From: Tretioscincus oriximinensis
Lineage: Eukaryota > Chordata > Lepidosauria > Squamata > Gymnophthalmidae
Assembly: GCA_022410635.1 (NCBI GenBank)
Contig: JAJVDF010000003.1
Coordinates: 124,001-188,000, forward strand
DNA length: 64,000 bases
Reading direction: 5' to 3'
Shown here in pieces: positions 1 to 13,000 of the stretch. Numbering within the stretch: position 1 is the first letter of the stretch; each line of letters starts with the position of its first letter. The notes beneath the pieces are model-generated. The model did no database searches. It was not told the origin of the DNA and worked only from the letters and a program-made list of their open reading frames with translations. The position numbers and the translations under genes are program-made.

Positions 1-212
1 GCTCTTGTGTGCTTGACGTCTGTAGCAAAGCAACCTGGATGGAATCTACTGGATGGATATTTTTTGCCTTTGTTTTCACCACACAAATAAGCCGGGATGT
101 TATATGTCAAATATAACATCACACAGCATGATACAAGCAAATGGCCCATATAATTCAATTACATTTGTGAAGCTACTTTTATATGATGCTTTTTTATTAT
201 TATTATTTTTTA

Positions 213-251
<39 letters not shown>

Positions 252-878
252 CAAGAAGTGGAAAATGCAAATTATGATGAAATCTATATATCGTATGTGC
301 ACAAGGAACAAAATTTTGATCTTCAAATTTGTAGAATAATACAGAATGGTATATTTGACATTCTTTTCTGTGTAGTGTAATTCTGGAAAATGCCAGTTGT
401 AATAAAGAGCCTATTTAAAATTTGTAAAATTGGATAACAAATGAGGCTTATTTCTTAAGTCCTGTTTATTTTTCTTTTTAGCAGAAGCAAGATCATAATT
501 TTTCCTTAAGTGTTCATATTTGTATATCCATACATAACCGTGGATTCTGCATGATACACAATTCCACAGGATTCCATGCATCAAAAAAAGAAAAAAAAAT
601 AGTCAAGGGGATTTATTCACTTCTGAGGATAACTCTAAAGCCCCTACAAATCCCTGCTGCTTTGGCAAGTACAATGGACACGGTGTAGTTAAAAGCAGGA
701 AAGAGAGCTTAGAATGCAAGACTTTGCTTTTTTCAGGAATTTTGCTGTATCCAGGAATGAGAATGAAGAATTCCAGGTCCCTTTGTCACAGACTGAAAAG
801 AAAACCCAAACTAAGAAAATTGTGTTGGTTTGCATTCCTGCTATTACCATCCTTTAACATTCTGTATTGCTGTAATAG
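1..878 (+). other. ANK2 intron, 3' part
   Basis: AT-rich intron upstream of the first exon in the window. It holds a (TTA)n array near 195-250 and ends in the acceptor TGTAATAG before position 879. I see no exon or recognisable mobile element in the rest. Confidence 0.7.
195..250. repeat. (TTA)n microsatellite
   Basis: Runs of TTA/TAT with a few extra T bases. The leucine- or tyrosine-rich reading frames across it come from the repeat and are not genes. Confidence 0.9.
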
Positions 879-1033
879 GCCGGTGATTGTTGAAATTCCT
901 CACTTCGCGGCTCTCCGTGGTAAAGAACGGGAACTGGTGATCCTACGAAGTGAGAATGGAGATAACTGGAAAGAGCATTTCTGTGAATATACTGAAGAAG
1001 AGCTCAATGAAATCCTCAATGGAATGGATGAAG
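879..1033 (+). CDS. ANK2: ANK2 exon 1 of window: first ZU5 domain
   Basis: Encodes [17 protein letters not shown] and then [11 protein letters not shown], a conserved core of the N-terminal ZU5 domain that contacts beta-spectrin repeats. The acceptor is TGTAATAG and the donor GAAG|GTATAG. The 155 nt start with the third base of an arginine codon and end with one base of the next codon, which exon 2 completes. The open frame continues into both flanking introns, but the family homology stops at these splice sites. Confidence 0.95.
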
Positions 1034-4000
1034 GTATAGATGGTGTACCAGGAGTAAATAATAATAACTGTTCATTCTTTTCTACTTCCTGACAGAATTT
1101 CTGTGTTCTGTTTTGTGTTCGTATTTCTATCTGTTTTTCTATACCATTTTTTCACAATGACATCGTGTTTTCACGATGAAGCTGTCAGTTGCAGCAGAAG
1201 CAGTAGCAGCAGCTGCAGCAGCAAGGAGGGAGAGATGGAGCTGTGTTGCTATGGTGGTGGGGCCTGCAGGCTAGTTTANTCCAAGCAGCGGATAACCTCA
1301 TCTCCCAGCCTATACCATAACTAGCCCTGGGAGGGAGGAAGCCATTTTAGCCAATCTGCACACAGTCCTGCCCACAGGAAACATTTTTTCTGGCTACAGA
1401 AAGGTGGCTGGATGATCCATCTATAGCATTTGATAGTCAAGGCACAAGATTGAAACAGGAGTCTTCCTGATGATGGGATCTCAAATTATACACCATAATT
1501 AAATTATGATAATTTTGAGTTTNTAATTAATGGGAAACAAAAAAGTCTATTGAATATGTTGCATAATGACTTTGCAAAATGAGGTATAATATTTGTGTAA
1601 TTGAAACCATAATTAGGTGCATATTTTGTATGCTGTTGTTGGTTCTGAGCCATAATGTTTACCTATGAAATGTTCCACTGTCTTAAACCTTCATAATAAG
1701 ACATCAGAAGGTTTATTAAGGATTTCTCTCTCTCTTTTATTTGTTATGCCAATCTAAAATGAGGAGTAGCATTTGATTATTTCTGTAATTTCCCCCACAT
1801 TTTTCTCACTTCTTTTGAAAAAATCTGTTTTCAAAGCAAAATATTTCTAAGTACGCAGATAAATATATTATGGGTTTCTATAATGGAGTAGTATTTGCTA
1901 AATATCAATCTTAAATTACTTTGCTTTTGAAAACATTTTAAATTTATTGACTAGTGAGTAAGCCGGCAGATGCAGGCTGGGTTTCTTCACTCTGTGTTTG
2001 TCTTGGGTGGCACTGGGCTCTGGCACCCCGAAGTGCACACTGGTGGTGAGGGGGGCAAGATTCCCTGTCATGGCAATTGTCCAATAGTATCCCTTATTAA
2101 TTATATGCATTCACCTCACATAGANTGCCAATCACCACAGCACAGTTTATTAATATACAAATAGTTACTGGGTATACTAGAATGTCCCCCTTCCAAAACA
2201 ACCCTTTCCCCCACCCTTCATTTCTTATTTTGACTTGTCTTCTAAAATATTTATTAAAAGCTTTGAGGGGAAATCAGGGTATTATTGTTTCATATTATAG
2301 TAACTTCCCAGTCCCATTATAGATTTTGTGCCTGCTCAGAGTGTCATAAGACAGACCAGATTTTCTGAGGCCCAAACTGAGGTAACTAATATTCATGCTA
2401 ATTTGCATATTCATGAATATGCAAATCATCCACCAATGTGCATACTCCTCCAAAATTCCCACCTGAGAAATCTGCAAACCGGTTGAGAATTTTTTGAAGT
2501 GCATGAGAATTTTTGAAGTGTGCAAAGAATTTTTCAAAGTTCGTGAGAAATTTGTGTTTTTAGAAAAAAAATTACTGCGGGGAGGATGCCTTCAGGAGCT
2601 GGCCCCGGTGGTGCAGTGATTTTTNAAAAAATCATTTTTTTAAAAAAAAATCCATCATCAAAAAACGGTGAAATCACCTCCCCCCCAGAAGGGCGGGGTA
2701 GACACCCCAAAACCAGGTTTCCCCCTCAAAAGGGGTCATCAGTCAGCCTATGATTATTACATCTAGCCAATAGAATTGCTTAATATTTAGTTGGTCAATC
2801 AAGATGGCTAACAATCTTTATGCTGATTTAAATAGAGCAGCTATTTTGTGATAGTCCAGGAGTAGAGGAAGTTTCCAGGTGGCAGCCACACACAGTGTTA
2901 GGAGTATTTGGCTAGCAATCTTGCGTCAAGAGCCTAAAATTTTGAACATTGTTCTCAAGCAGGTGTAAAAGGGCATGACATTTTCAAGAATGTGTTGTTG
3001 CCATTAGGCAGGAATTTGTGCTGTTTTCTTGGAATGTAGATACACTGAGAACACATCATTACTTGCTATAAAAATGTTTTATAAACGTTTTTTACTATCT
3101 ACAAAAATTGAAATTGAATCGCATTCTCTTTTTATTCAGTGCTCGATACTCCAGAAGAGCTGGAAAAGAAACGGATTTGCCGTATCATCACTCGGGATTT
3201 CCCACAATACTTTGCCGTGGTGTCTCGGGTCAAACAAGACAGTAACCTTATTGGACCCGAGGGTGGTGTGTTGAGCAGTACTGTAGTGCCTCAAGTACAA
3301 GCAGTCTTTCCAGAAGGAGCATTAACAAAGCGCATCCGTGTTGGCCTGCAGGTAGGCTAAGGCAATGTTGTGAACCAGTTCCCTAAAGACATAAACAAAG
3401 CCAGGCTTTCAGAAAACCAAGAATTTACTAAAACAAAACTCAGTAGTTTAGAAAGCATAACAGCATCAGTGGCTTTTAAGCAAAATATGACGTTGCTACC
3501 ACAAGATAGCTGCTGTTTCTCATACATACAAAACCTCCACTCAATAGAGCAATCATCCTGTGCAGCTGAGACAGCTTAATCTTGCTCCTTATCTTCAGCG
3601 CAGCTCGCCCCATAGCAGCTAGTCTATTGCTGCATCTTTTCTGTTGCAAATTTGCCCATCTTTTCCTCCTCTGCTATTTCTGGGGTTCTGGGAATAAAGA
3701 GGGAGCTGCAGGAGGCAGGACCTTCCCTGACCTCATACCAGGGGGCTAGGCAGCCCCTGAGCTGGTCTGGCTGGAAAATTTCTGAACTGGGGCCTTGCTG
3801 TGAATCCCTAGCTATTTTCATCATTTTATCCTTTGGCCATGACCCTAAAGGGACTACAGGTTGTGACTGTCCCTGCCTGAGTTCAGTGGTCTCCACTTCT
3901 TTCTNTGAATCCTCCTNGGGGGATCCCTGGGCATAACAGGCTGGGTCATGACATCCAAAGTCATAGAACTGCACTTTTAATGGGTGACATTTCCATTTGG

Positions 4001-7000
4001 AATGAGTGGTATTTCTTCATTGCGTGTATTTATTCTTCAATTTTTCTGCTCCAATGTTGCACCTATTATACAACATCAAAACAAGGGGGCACTCTTCTGA
4101 ATTCCTCTGTGTCTAGAAAAAAAATTAAAAGATACTTTTAATTATGTTTGTGAAAGTTTTTTATATCTTGCTTTGCCTCTCAATAGAACTTAGGAGATGG
4201 ACAGAACTTGATCTACTTAGGTATTTGATTGCATATGCAGTTACTCAGTTGAGTTTCTGCTCCACTGAGTGTCTGGGCTTACATACAAGTAAAAAACACG
4301 AATTAAACAACTGACTTCAAAATGAAGACCCTGGTGAACTATCAACATAGATACACAGATCCAAAACCTGATGTTTAACAATATACCATGCAGATGTGAG
4401 CAGCAAAAAGAAAACACAAGGAAATAGAACATAGAGCAGTTCCGGATCAGTGACAGAGCAGAAAAAGGATCTTGGGTTGTTGGTGGACAACTAAATGAAT
4501 GTGTCAACCTAGTGTGCAGCAGCAGTAAAAAAAGCAAATTCAGTGTTAAGGGTAATTAGGAGGGGAATTGAAAACAGGTCAGCAAGTGTAATTTTGCCTC
4601 TTCATAAATCTATGGTGAGGCCACATTTGGAATACTATGTACAATTCTGGTCACCTCAATTTAGAAATATTGTGGAATTGGAGAAGGTGAAAAAAAGGGC
4701 CACAAGGGGCTGGATACATTTTATACATATTGATTTCATCCTGCAGGACTGCTCTTCTGCAGTTGGAATATATTTTTGCCTTTGTGTTTTGATAGGCTCA
4801 GCCGATGCACAGTGAACTTGTGAAAAAGATTTTAGGCAACAAAGCTACTTTCAGTCCTATTGTCACATTAGAACCCAGGCGAAGAAAGTTCCATAAGCCA
4901 ATAACTATGACTATCCCTGTGCCCAAAGCCTCCAGCGATGTTATAATTAATGGATATGGGGGTGAAACACCTACGTTAAGACTCCTATGCAGCATAACAG
5001 GTAAATCCAGAAGAAAATATATTAATTTCAGTAACACATTAGCACTGTCCCCTTGCTTTGGATTTTTTTTCCTTTTTATATAAAGTATCAGTTGGGATGA
5101 ATAGCTCCTGTTATAATCATTGAAGTCTGCTTTACTTTCTCGGTGACGATGAGTAGGTCATGACTTGTGATTTGTTAAAATGCTCCTTCATTGTTTATTG
5201 TAGGGAAAAAAAGCAAAAAGTGAGATTTATTGTTCCGTATTCCCTATCTGTTGGTTCTTTATATATTAGGTTTTTTTTCCTACAGTATTGTTTTTTACTA
5301 ACTATATACATAATACTACACATAACTCTGATCTTAATGTCAAGGTAACCTCTATGCTTTCTAGTATATCTGCATGAGAATTGCAAATAGGAAGTCATGA
5401 AGTAATTTTTATATCTGAATGAATTGGAAGAATATGCATTGTCTTGGAGTGGAGGTGGGAGAACTAATTTTTACAGAAATATTAGATCAATGAAGTCATT
5501 GTATTTTTATTAATGTATTTTTTATGATTTTCTAATCAGTTAACCACCCTGGGAACCAGTGGTGAAGGGTGGGATATAAATTGCTAAATAAAATAAATAA
5601 ATTACAAATTCATAACTTTATTAGATATATAACTGTGTTTATGATGGTAAATTCAGAACTCAGACTTCCTTATTTAGCGTTCATAATATAACCTTTTATT
5701 TGTTAATCTTGAAGGTTCTATGAGATCCCCTTGCTAGGAATTTCTTGTTTAGAAGCTTACTGTGTTCTTACCATGTAGTGTCTCAAATCATCATCAAATA
5801 TAGCTTAGGATATTGTCATGTCATATTATTTAAACTTTTTTCCATCCTGAAGAAATGAATTAAATTTTAAAAAACAGTTTTTCCAATTTTCAGTCCAGTT
5901 TTTCAGGAATCAGGATGATTTAAAATCATATGACTACATCATAGTGTTAACTACTGCTATAGCTGACAGAATTTGCCTTAAATCACTTTAGTTTTTAGGA
6001 ATGAGTTGAGTAACATCCCAAATTAATCCATACATGTAATCAAATAAGTAAAACAAATTCAAAATATGTTTCAGAAATTTTTAACATTGATACTTTGCCA
6101 AGTATTTGCCGAACACCAGTGTTGGGCAACCTTCATAATGCTTGAATATTAAATTAATCTTGTATTGAATACTGTGATGTTACATATATTTAATATAAAA
6201 GTTCTAGGACATTTTGCTGAACATTTTGCTATGCCCCATTTATTTTCAGGTGGAACAACACCTGCTCAGTGGGAAGACATTACAGGAACAACACCTTTAA
6301 CGTTTGTCAATGAATGTGTTTCTTTCACAACTAATGTGTCTGCCAGGTAGAGTAAAACTTCCCTTTAAAAAATAACAAGAACTATAATGAACTGTTTTTG
6401 CACTGAATTTTCACATTGTTGCTTATTAACTATATATTTGTATATACCTTATATATACATTTGTATATACTATGGAACTCGGTAACTAATTATATCTCGA
6501 AAATCTTNCAGTGGATGGTCTCACAGCAATGGATGCTGAATATGAATAAAACTGAAGTATTAGTTTTTCAATTCTATCAATGGTCAATGCCAACTAGTTA
6601 TCAATAACTCCCACTAGAGAAACATGTCCTGGTTCCAACAACGATTCCTAAAATTTTTGAAGTTATTAGATGTTGAGTCTCACTGCAGTCCTTCATAAAT
6701 GATACAGCTAAAACTTGTAATTTTCATCTGGTAAACATCTGGAAAATCTGAGAATTTTTGACATCTGAAACAGCCCAGCTTTAGGTATAATTAGCTACTA
6801 GGATGGATCTCTTGATGCTGCCTCTGGGATGGAGCATCAGGCAGGATTGAGCTTACCCTAAACCTTACAATTAATACAGATTGGACAGGTAGTTCTGAAA
6901 ATTCTGAGAAGTGTGTATATTTCTGCCCCTGGTTGCCAATTTGGGTAAGAACATTTCCACAGTCTCCCATCCCAATAGAGATTTGAATGTGATTAAAAAA

Positions 7001-10000
7001 GAATCCTGCTCCATTCCTATAAAGTGCACTCTGCTTACTACCCAATAACATTGGGGAGTCCCTATGAGTTCCCTAAGCAATAATAATGATACAGTTTATA
7101 TATAAACCTCTAAATCAAATGTGATACAACCGATANATTCAGTAAAATAAATGATAACACATTTCACAAATTAAAATGACTCTGATAGATGTAAATCATC
7201 ACAGTATGTTGATCTTTGGTTTTGAAAGGGCTTAAAAACCTATCTATTCAATTTGTAAGAATGAATTCAGATTGGAACATTAATGAACTCATTCCAATCT
7301 GAATTTATTCTAGCAAAATGATAGGTTTTTAAGCCCTTTGAAAACCAAAGGATGTCTTTCTCCAATCTAAGAACTTGGGGAAGCTTGTTCCAAACCTATG
7401 GAACTAAGTCCTGAAATGCTCTCAGTTATAAAATTGCTATTCTGGTTGATGGGATTCTACCAAAAGACCTTTAGCTGAGGATTGCNGTTCTCCAGTAGGT
7501 CCATGCTAGTTTAATTTGGCTGATACATAGCTTGCAGTGTAACACTGAAGAGTCTTGAAAGCTAGTATTAACAGTTTAAAGTGAGGCCTTGGGATGTTTC
7601 ACAGACTGCCCATTCAGTCTTGATCCATATTGAATGGCCCAGGCCAAGAGCAACCTCCACTTTGCCAAGCAAGTCTAAAATGGATCTTCCAATCTCAGGT
7701 TTGATTTACATACAATACAAAGTATGGAGGGTTTTTGTGACACTGAATTCTGAAACTGTTTTATGTATGTTCATTTACAGATTTTGGTTGATAGACTGCC
7801 GACAGATACAGGAATCTGTTACATTTGCTTCACAAGTATATAGAGAGATCATCTGTGTGCCCTACATGGCCAAGTTTGTAGTATTTGCCAAATCTCATGA
7901 TCCCATAGAAGCCAGATTAAGATGTTTCTGCATGACCGATGATAAAGTTGATAAAACATTAGAACAACAGGAAAATTTTGCTGAAGTTGCTCGAAGTAGA
8001 GATGTAGAGGTATGGCATAATCATAAGTACTTTTAGACTAAAGGGTGAGTTTTTAATATTAGAGGGTTTTAGGAAAATAACAATCAGTATTTCAAATTTT
8101 TAAAAAAATATGTTCCAAAATATAAAACCAGATAANCAAAAATTAATTAGATAACTTGAAAAGTTAAAAGTGGGGGAAAACACAATATTGAGGGATTTTG
8201 AAAAATTCCAATCAATATTGTGTCAGGGAATTTCAATTAGATGTGGATGCAAATCAATTAACAAATATAAAAAATGAGTTTATTGTAATAGACACACACA
8301 CATACATAGTCATAGACATGCAGCATTTGTAAAGTAATGGTTTTAGCAAAACTATATTTGTCTCAAGTTCTNCCAGGAATAATCCCAGAAAAATATTTTT
8401 AGACACACAAAATGAAAATTAAGAAACTGGATTTAGGAGAATGAATGAATGAATGAATGGAATATGGGGGATACAAACCTGGGTAGCTGTTGAAGCTGTT
8501 CAAGTTAGGAGTATATTGAAATTTTAATTTTTGTTAACATTAATTCTTAATTTTTAAATTTTAAAAGATAAATAAAATTAATACCTCTCTATTTAGACAG
8601 GACAAGAATGCGCAAATCTTGGGGATTCCTGTTCAAACCTGCACATATCAGAAAAGGATGATTTTCTGTCACGTGTATGCTGCCATAAGTTGTGTTCAGA
8701 CACAATACTGGCAGCATTCCTGGGGTGTCTTAGGATTCATATGGGATTCCATATGTCACAGGTTTCATAGACAATCCGTGATTTTATAGAGACACTCTAA
8801 TCAAAAAAGAAAGTCTGGGGTTATTTTTGCTGGTGGACAAATGATGCTTATGGGGGAAGGGGAGCAGGGCAGGGCAGAGTGGACTGCTTGTAACAGTGAC
8901 CATTTTTTCACTTTGAAACATGGCAATTCTATCTGCATCCAGAAACCATTTCGCTATACTTTAATATTGTGGAATAAAGCACTATCTGGACTGCTTTATT
9001 CAGGAACTAGTCGATGAGCCCATTATGAGGCAATAGAATGGGCTATCATCTAGCTTCTCCCTCTCCACCCCTCCCACTCTCCATCCCACTGCTTCTGCCC
9101 TCCCTTCTCTTTTTGGTGGCTCCCTTGGGCATTGCCATTTGGGAGTGGGACCTCTGGTTCAGGGCTGAAAGGATGATTGAGATCCCATCTTTATATATTA
9201 AGATGATATCCATGGTTTACTCCAAAATAACCAACTATAGCTGAAAAAAATAAGTGGTGTTTGAATGCAGCTTATAGCCAAATCAGAGTTAATTAGTACT
9301 TGGCCTCTTGAGAACATAAGGATTTTAAGGAACTTTTGGTTTTGTTTTTGGGTGGTGGTGATAGTGTGTGTGGGGCAAATATGTATGCAGCGATTGTCCC
9401 CTGTTTTCATTTACTTCCTGGTTTCTGATCTAGTATTGCATTGTGGTAATCATAGTTCAGTGATTATAGTTGGTTGTCCTTAAATTAGTTTGAAACTCAT
9501 GTGCCCTAACCTATTAAAGCTATTTACAGGCATAAATAACTATAAAGCTATTTATAGTTAAAATCAAGTATAAATCAAATATTAATAAATCAAGCATATA
9601 TTAGTAAATTCATGATAATATTCTATCAGGTATGGTACAGTGTAAAGAATGTGTTATTAGTTGTCAGTTCATCTAATAATAAATTGTTGGTTGATAAAAA
9701 GAAATCACGAAGGTGTTGATATTAGCTTATGAAGCCCTACATGGCTTGGGCCCTGGCTATTTAAAGGAGTGCTTTCTCCCATATAGACCTGCCTGTGCAA
9801 TAAGATTTCAAGAAGACCTTCTGTTAGTTCTCCCCCTGCAGGGGTATGTCGGAAGGCCTTCACTATGGTTGCTCTCACACTATAAAACAGCCTCCTGTGG
9901 AGGCTTGTCAGGCACTTACACTGTATAGTTTTCAACACCCAGTAAAAACATATCTCTTCATGAAGGCTTTTGATTCTTATCTCCCTCTGTGTTCTGTCCT

Positions 10001-13000
10001 TATAGAGAGAGAAGGAGGGAGGGTTTATTGGTTTTCTGTTACTCACCCTGGGACCAATGGAAGGGCAGGGTATAAATCATTTTAAATTAACTAACTAAAC
10101 AAATTACATCCATATTGATTAATCTCACTGTGTTTATTCTTATTGAATGTGTGAAGGTATTAGAAGGAAAACCTATCTTTGTCGACTGCTTTGGAAATCT
10201 AGTACCATTAACAAAGAGTGGCCAGCATCACATATTCAGTTTTTATGCCTTCAAAGAAAACAGACTTCCGTTGTTTGTTAAGGTAAAGTATGCAAGTCCG
10301 AAGTGAATTGTGGTTTTATTCTGTAGTAATTGTTCAGGGCATTTTTGCTATAATAATAAATAAGGTGATGTGTGCGTCCAAAGGGATGGCTTAAAATGTG
10401 CCACAATTGGCTGCTTTTCACTTGAGTGGCACTTAGGCCAACCAAAGCAGTGGTAACTGGGCTGAAGGAAAGAATATCCAGTTGGGCAAAATGCTGGGTT
10501 CAAAGAAGCAAGGGAAGTGTCTTCCTGATGTGGACCAACTCATGAAAGCCACAAACTATTCTGCTGCAGGCAGGTACTAAAAGGAAGGGAGGGAAGTCAG
10601 ACAGCTGGTGGTGCTAAGTGGGGGAGAAGAACAGAGGAGAGCTCTTTAAAAAAGCATAGTGAAAAGCAGCAGGAAGAAGGGGGAGTTGGGGAAGAGTGGG
10701 ATAAGAGGGAGAATTGACAAAGNGATAAGGAGAAAATAAGGAAATAGATAGAATAAACAGGCGCATAAAAACACACATGAAAAACCACATCATATGCAAC
10801 CAGATATTAGGAATGTTGAAGAATTTATTTCAGCAGCAATGTTAGTCAACTTCATGTTCAGGTTGATTTTATATTGACTGGTATACAGATTAGCAAGTGC
10901 CTTAGGAGTTTCCTTTTTGCATGCTGGTGCAGCCATAGGGGCATCTCAGCATCTGTTGAAAAACCTAGTATGCGAAAGGGAGGTATCGTAAACAAGTTAC
11001 CAAAGAACAGAAACAGATTCTTAGAAAACCGAGAGTTTACTAAAACAAAACTCAGAAAGCAAAACAGCATCTATGGCTTCAAAGCAGAATTACAATATTA
11101 CTATTACAAGACAGCTACTCTGCTGTTNTGTATAGTATACCTCCACCCACCAAAAGAATCATCCTCTGGAGCTGAGACATGTCAGTCCTGCTCCTGCAAG
11201 GATGCATCACCCAGTCCAGTTCGTCCCATGTTGCATCTCCTTTACTGCAGACTGGCCCGCAGCCTGCTCCTCCGTTGTTCTTGGGGCGCTGAGTAGGAAG
11301 GAGGAGATAAAGGTGGCAGGGCTCTTCTGATCCATTATCAGAAGGTTGTGAATCCCCAGAGTTGGGTCTGGTTGAAGAGTCTCTGAACTGGGGCTTGGCT
11401 GTGAATCTCCAGTCATTCTAACTATAAGAGTCCTTGACTCTAAGGCTGCAGGGATCTTAGGCTCTGTCATCACAGTCCTCAGTTTAATGTTCCCCTTTGC
11501 TTTCTCTTCTTCCTCCCAAGAGAAATCCCCTGACATGACAGACTGGGTCATACTAGGAGGCTCCTAGTATGTTTACTGGTTCAGTATACCAGGCAGTGTA
11601 GAATCACCGTTATTGTCTGTTGTTTCCACTTATAATATTTTAAAGTTACATTGTTCTCTATATTCTTCTAGTTATTTTAGTGATTCTGTATATAGTTAGT
11701 GAAATTTTTGCAAAGTTTCAGAACTTCTGTATTGATAGATACGTAAAATATAGTATTTTATATTATNTGGAAAGGAGTCTGAATTTGTATATATGTTATG
11801 TATGATGTGAAAGTTTTTGAAAGATACTCATCTAACTCAGTATAATTGATATTACTATAAAATTAGAAATTAAATAGAAATTGATGTAATAACATTCTTT
11901 TACTTACTGTCATAGTTTTTAAAAAGACTTATAGTAAGCATAATAATATGAGGCTTTAATTCATATTTCCTATACTAGGTTCGGGACACAACTCAAGAAC
12001 CATGTGGGCGCTTATCATTTATGAAGGAACCTAAATCTTCCAGAGGTCTAGTACATCAAGCTATTTGCAATCTGAACATCACATTACCAAATTGTACAAA
12101 GGTATTGCACAAACCAATTAGAAGAACTTGGTCATATATGCTGAGATGTTGCCTTAAAATGTAAGAAATCCAGAATGTCCCCATTACTTTGAACCTCAAT
12201 AATTTAAGCTGAGCAGCATATGGGTTTTCTTTTAATAACATTGAATTTTCTCAAGTACCTTGCTGCATGGCTTCACATTGCACTATGATGTTGTATGAAA
12301 CTAATTCTTTGTTCGGCATTACAGTGTTGATAGATAGGTCACATATATATTGCATTAAATGCTTGGAAATGCATTTATTATAAGGAGCTAACTGTTTTCT
12401 TGAATAGAGATTTCTGAAGTATTAAATATAAAGTGAGCAAAATATGCTAACTTTTCTTTAACTTAGAAGTTAGAAAGATATTTTCTAACATTTGAATATT
12501 ATCATGTAACAGGTAAAAAAGGCCACTGTTCTTTTATAGGTACTAATTACACTCATGCCAAAGGGTTACCTTGTTACATATGCATATTGTTAGCTCTCAG
12601 CAATTTTCACCTTCTTTGTCCTGTCCTGTCCACTTTCTCTTGTTTTTAGAAGAAAGTTCAAATATTTTCTACTCTTGCCAGTTCACTGTGACCAGAAACT
12701 ATCTTTTCCTTTAATTTTATTTCTTTAAGCGTCATCTTTTCTTGCTCTGTTTTTTCTCTTTTTCTTGCATGGCATAATGGGCTGAAAGGAATCTGAATCA
12801 GATCAAGAAGAAGAGGTAATCTTGCATAATAGCTCAATGCTCTGTAACATACTCTAATGCTCTAACAAATTAAGTTTAATTTTTCACAATTGAAAGTTAG
12901 CATCTGTGACGTTCCATAAGAATTTATAGTGTAGACATCTCATCACCATAAAATTTAGGATCATGGCCAGACGTTCCCAAACTTGGACCTACGTTTTACT

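Noticed and set aside
724..878. Coding sequence upstream of ANK2 exon 1
   Set aside because: The open frame is continuous, but the residues before [10 protein letters not shown] do not resemble ankyrins and an acceptor ends at 878.
3624..3974. Minus-strand frame of 116 codons
   Set aside because: Lies in repeat family D and is not conserved as a frame in the second copy at 11207-11551 in matching form.
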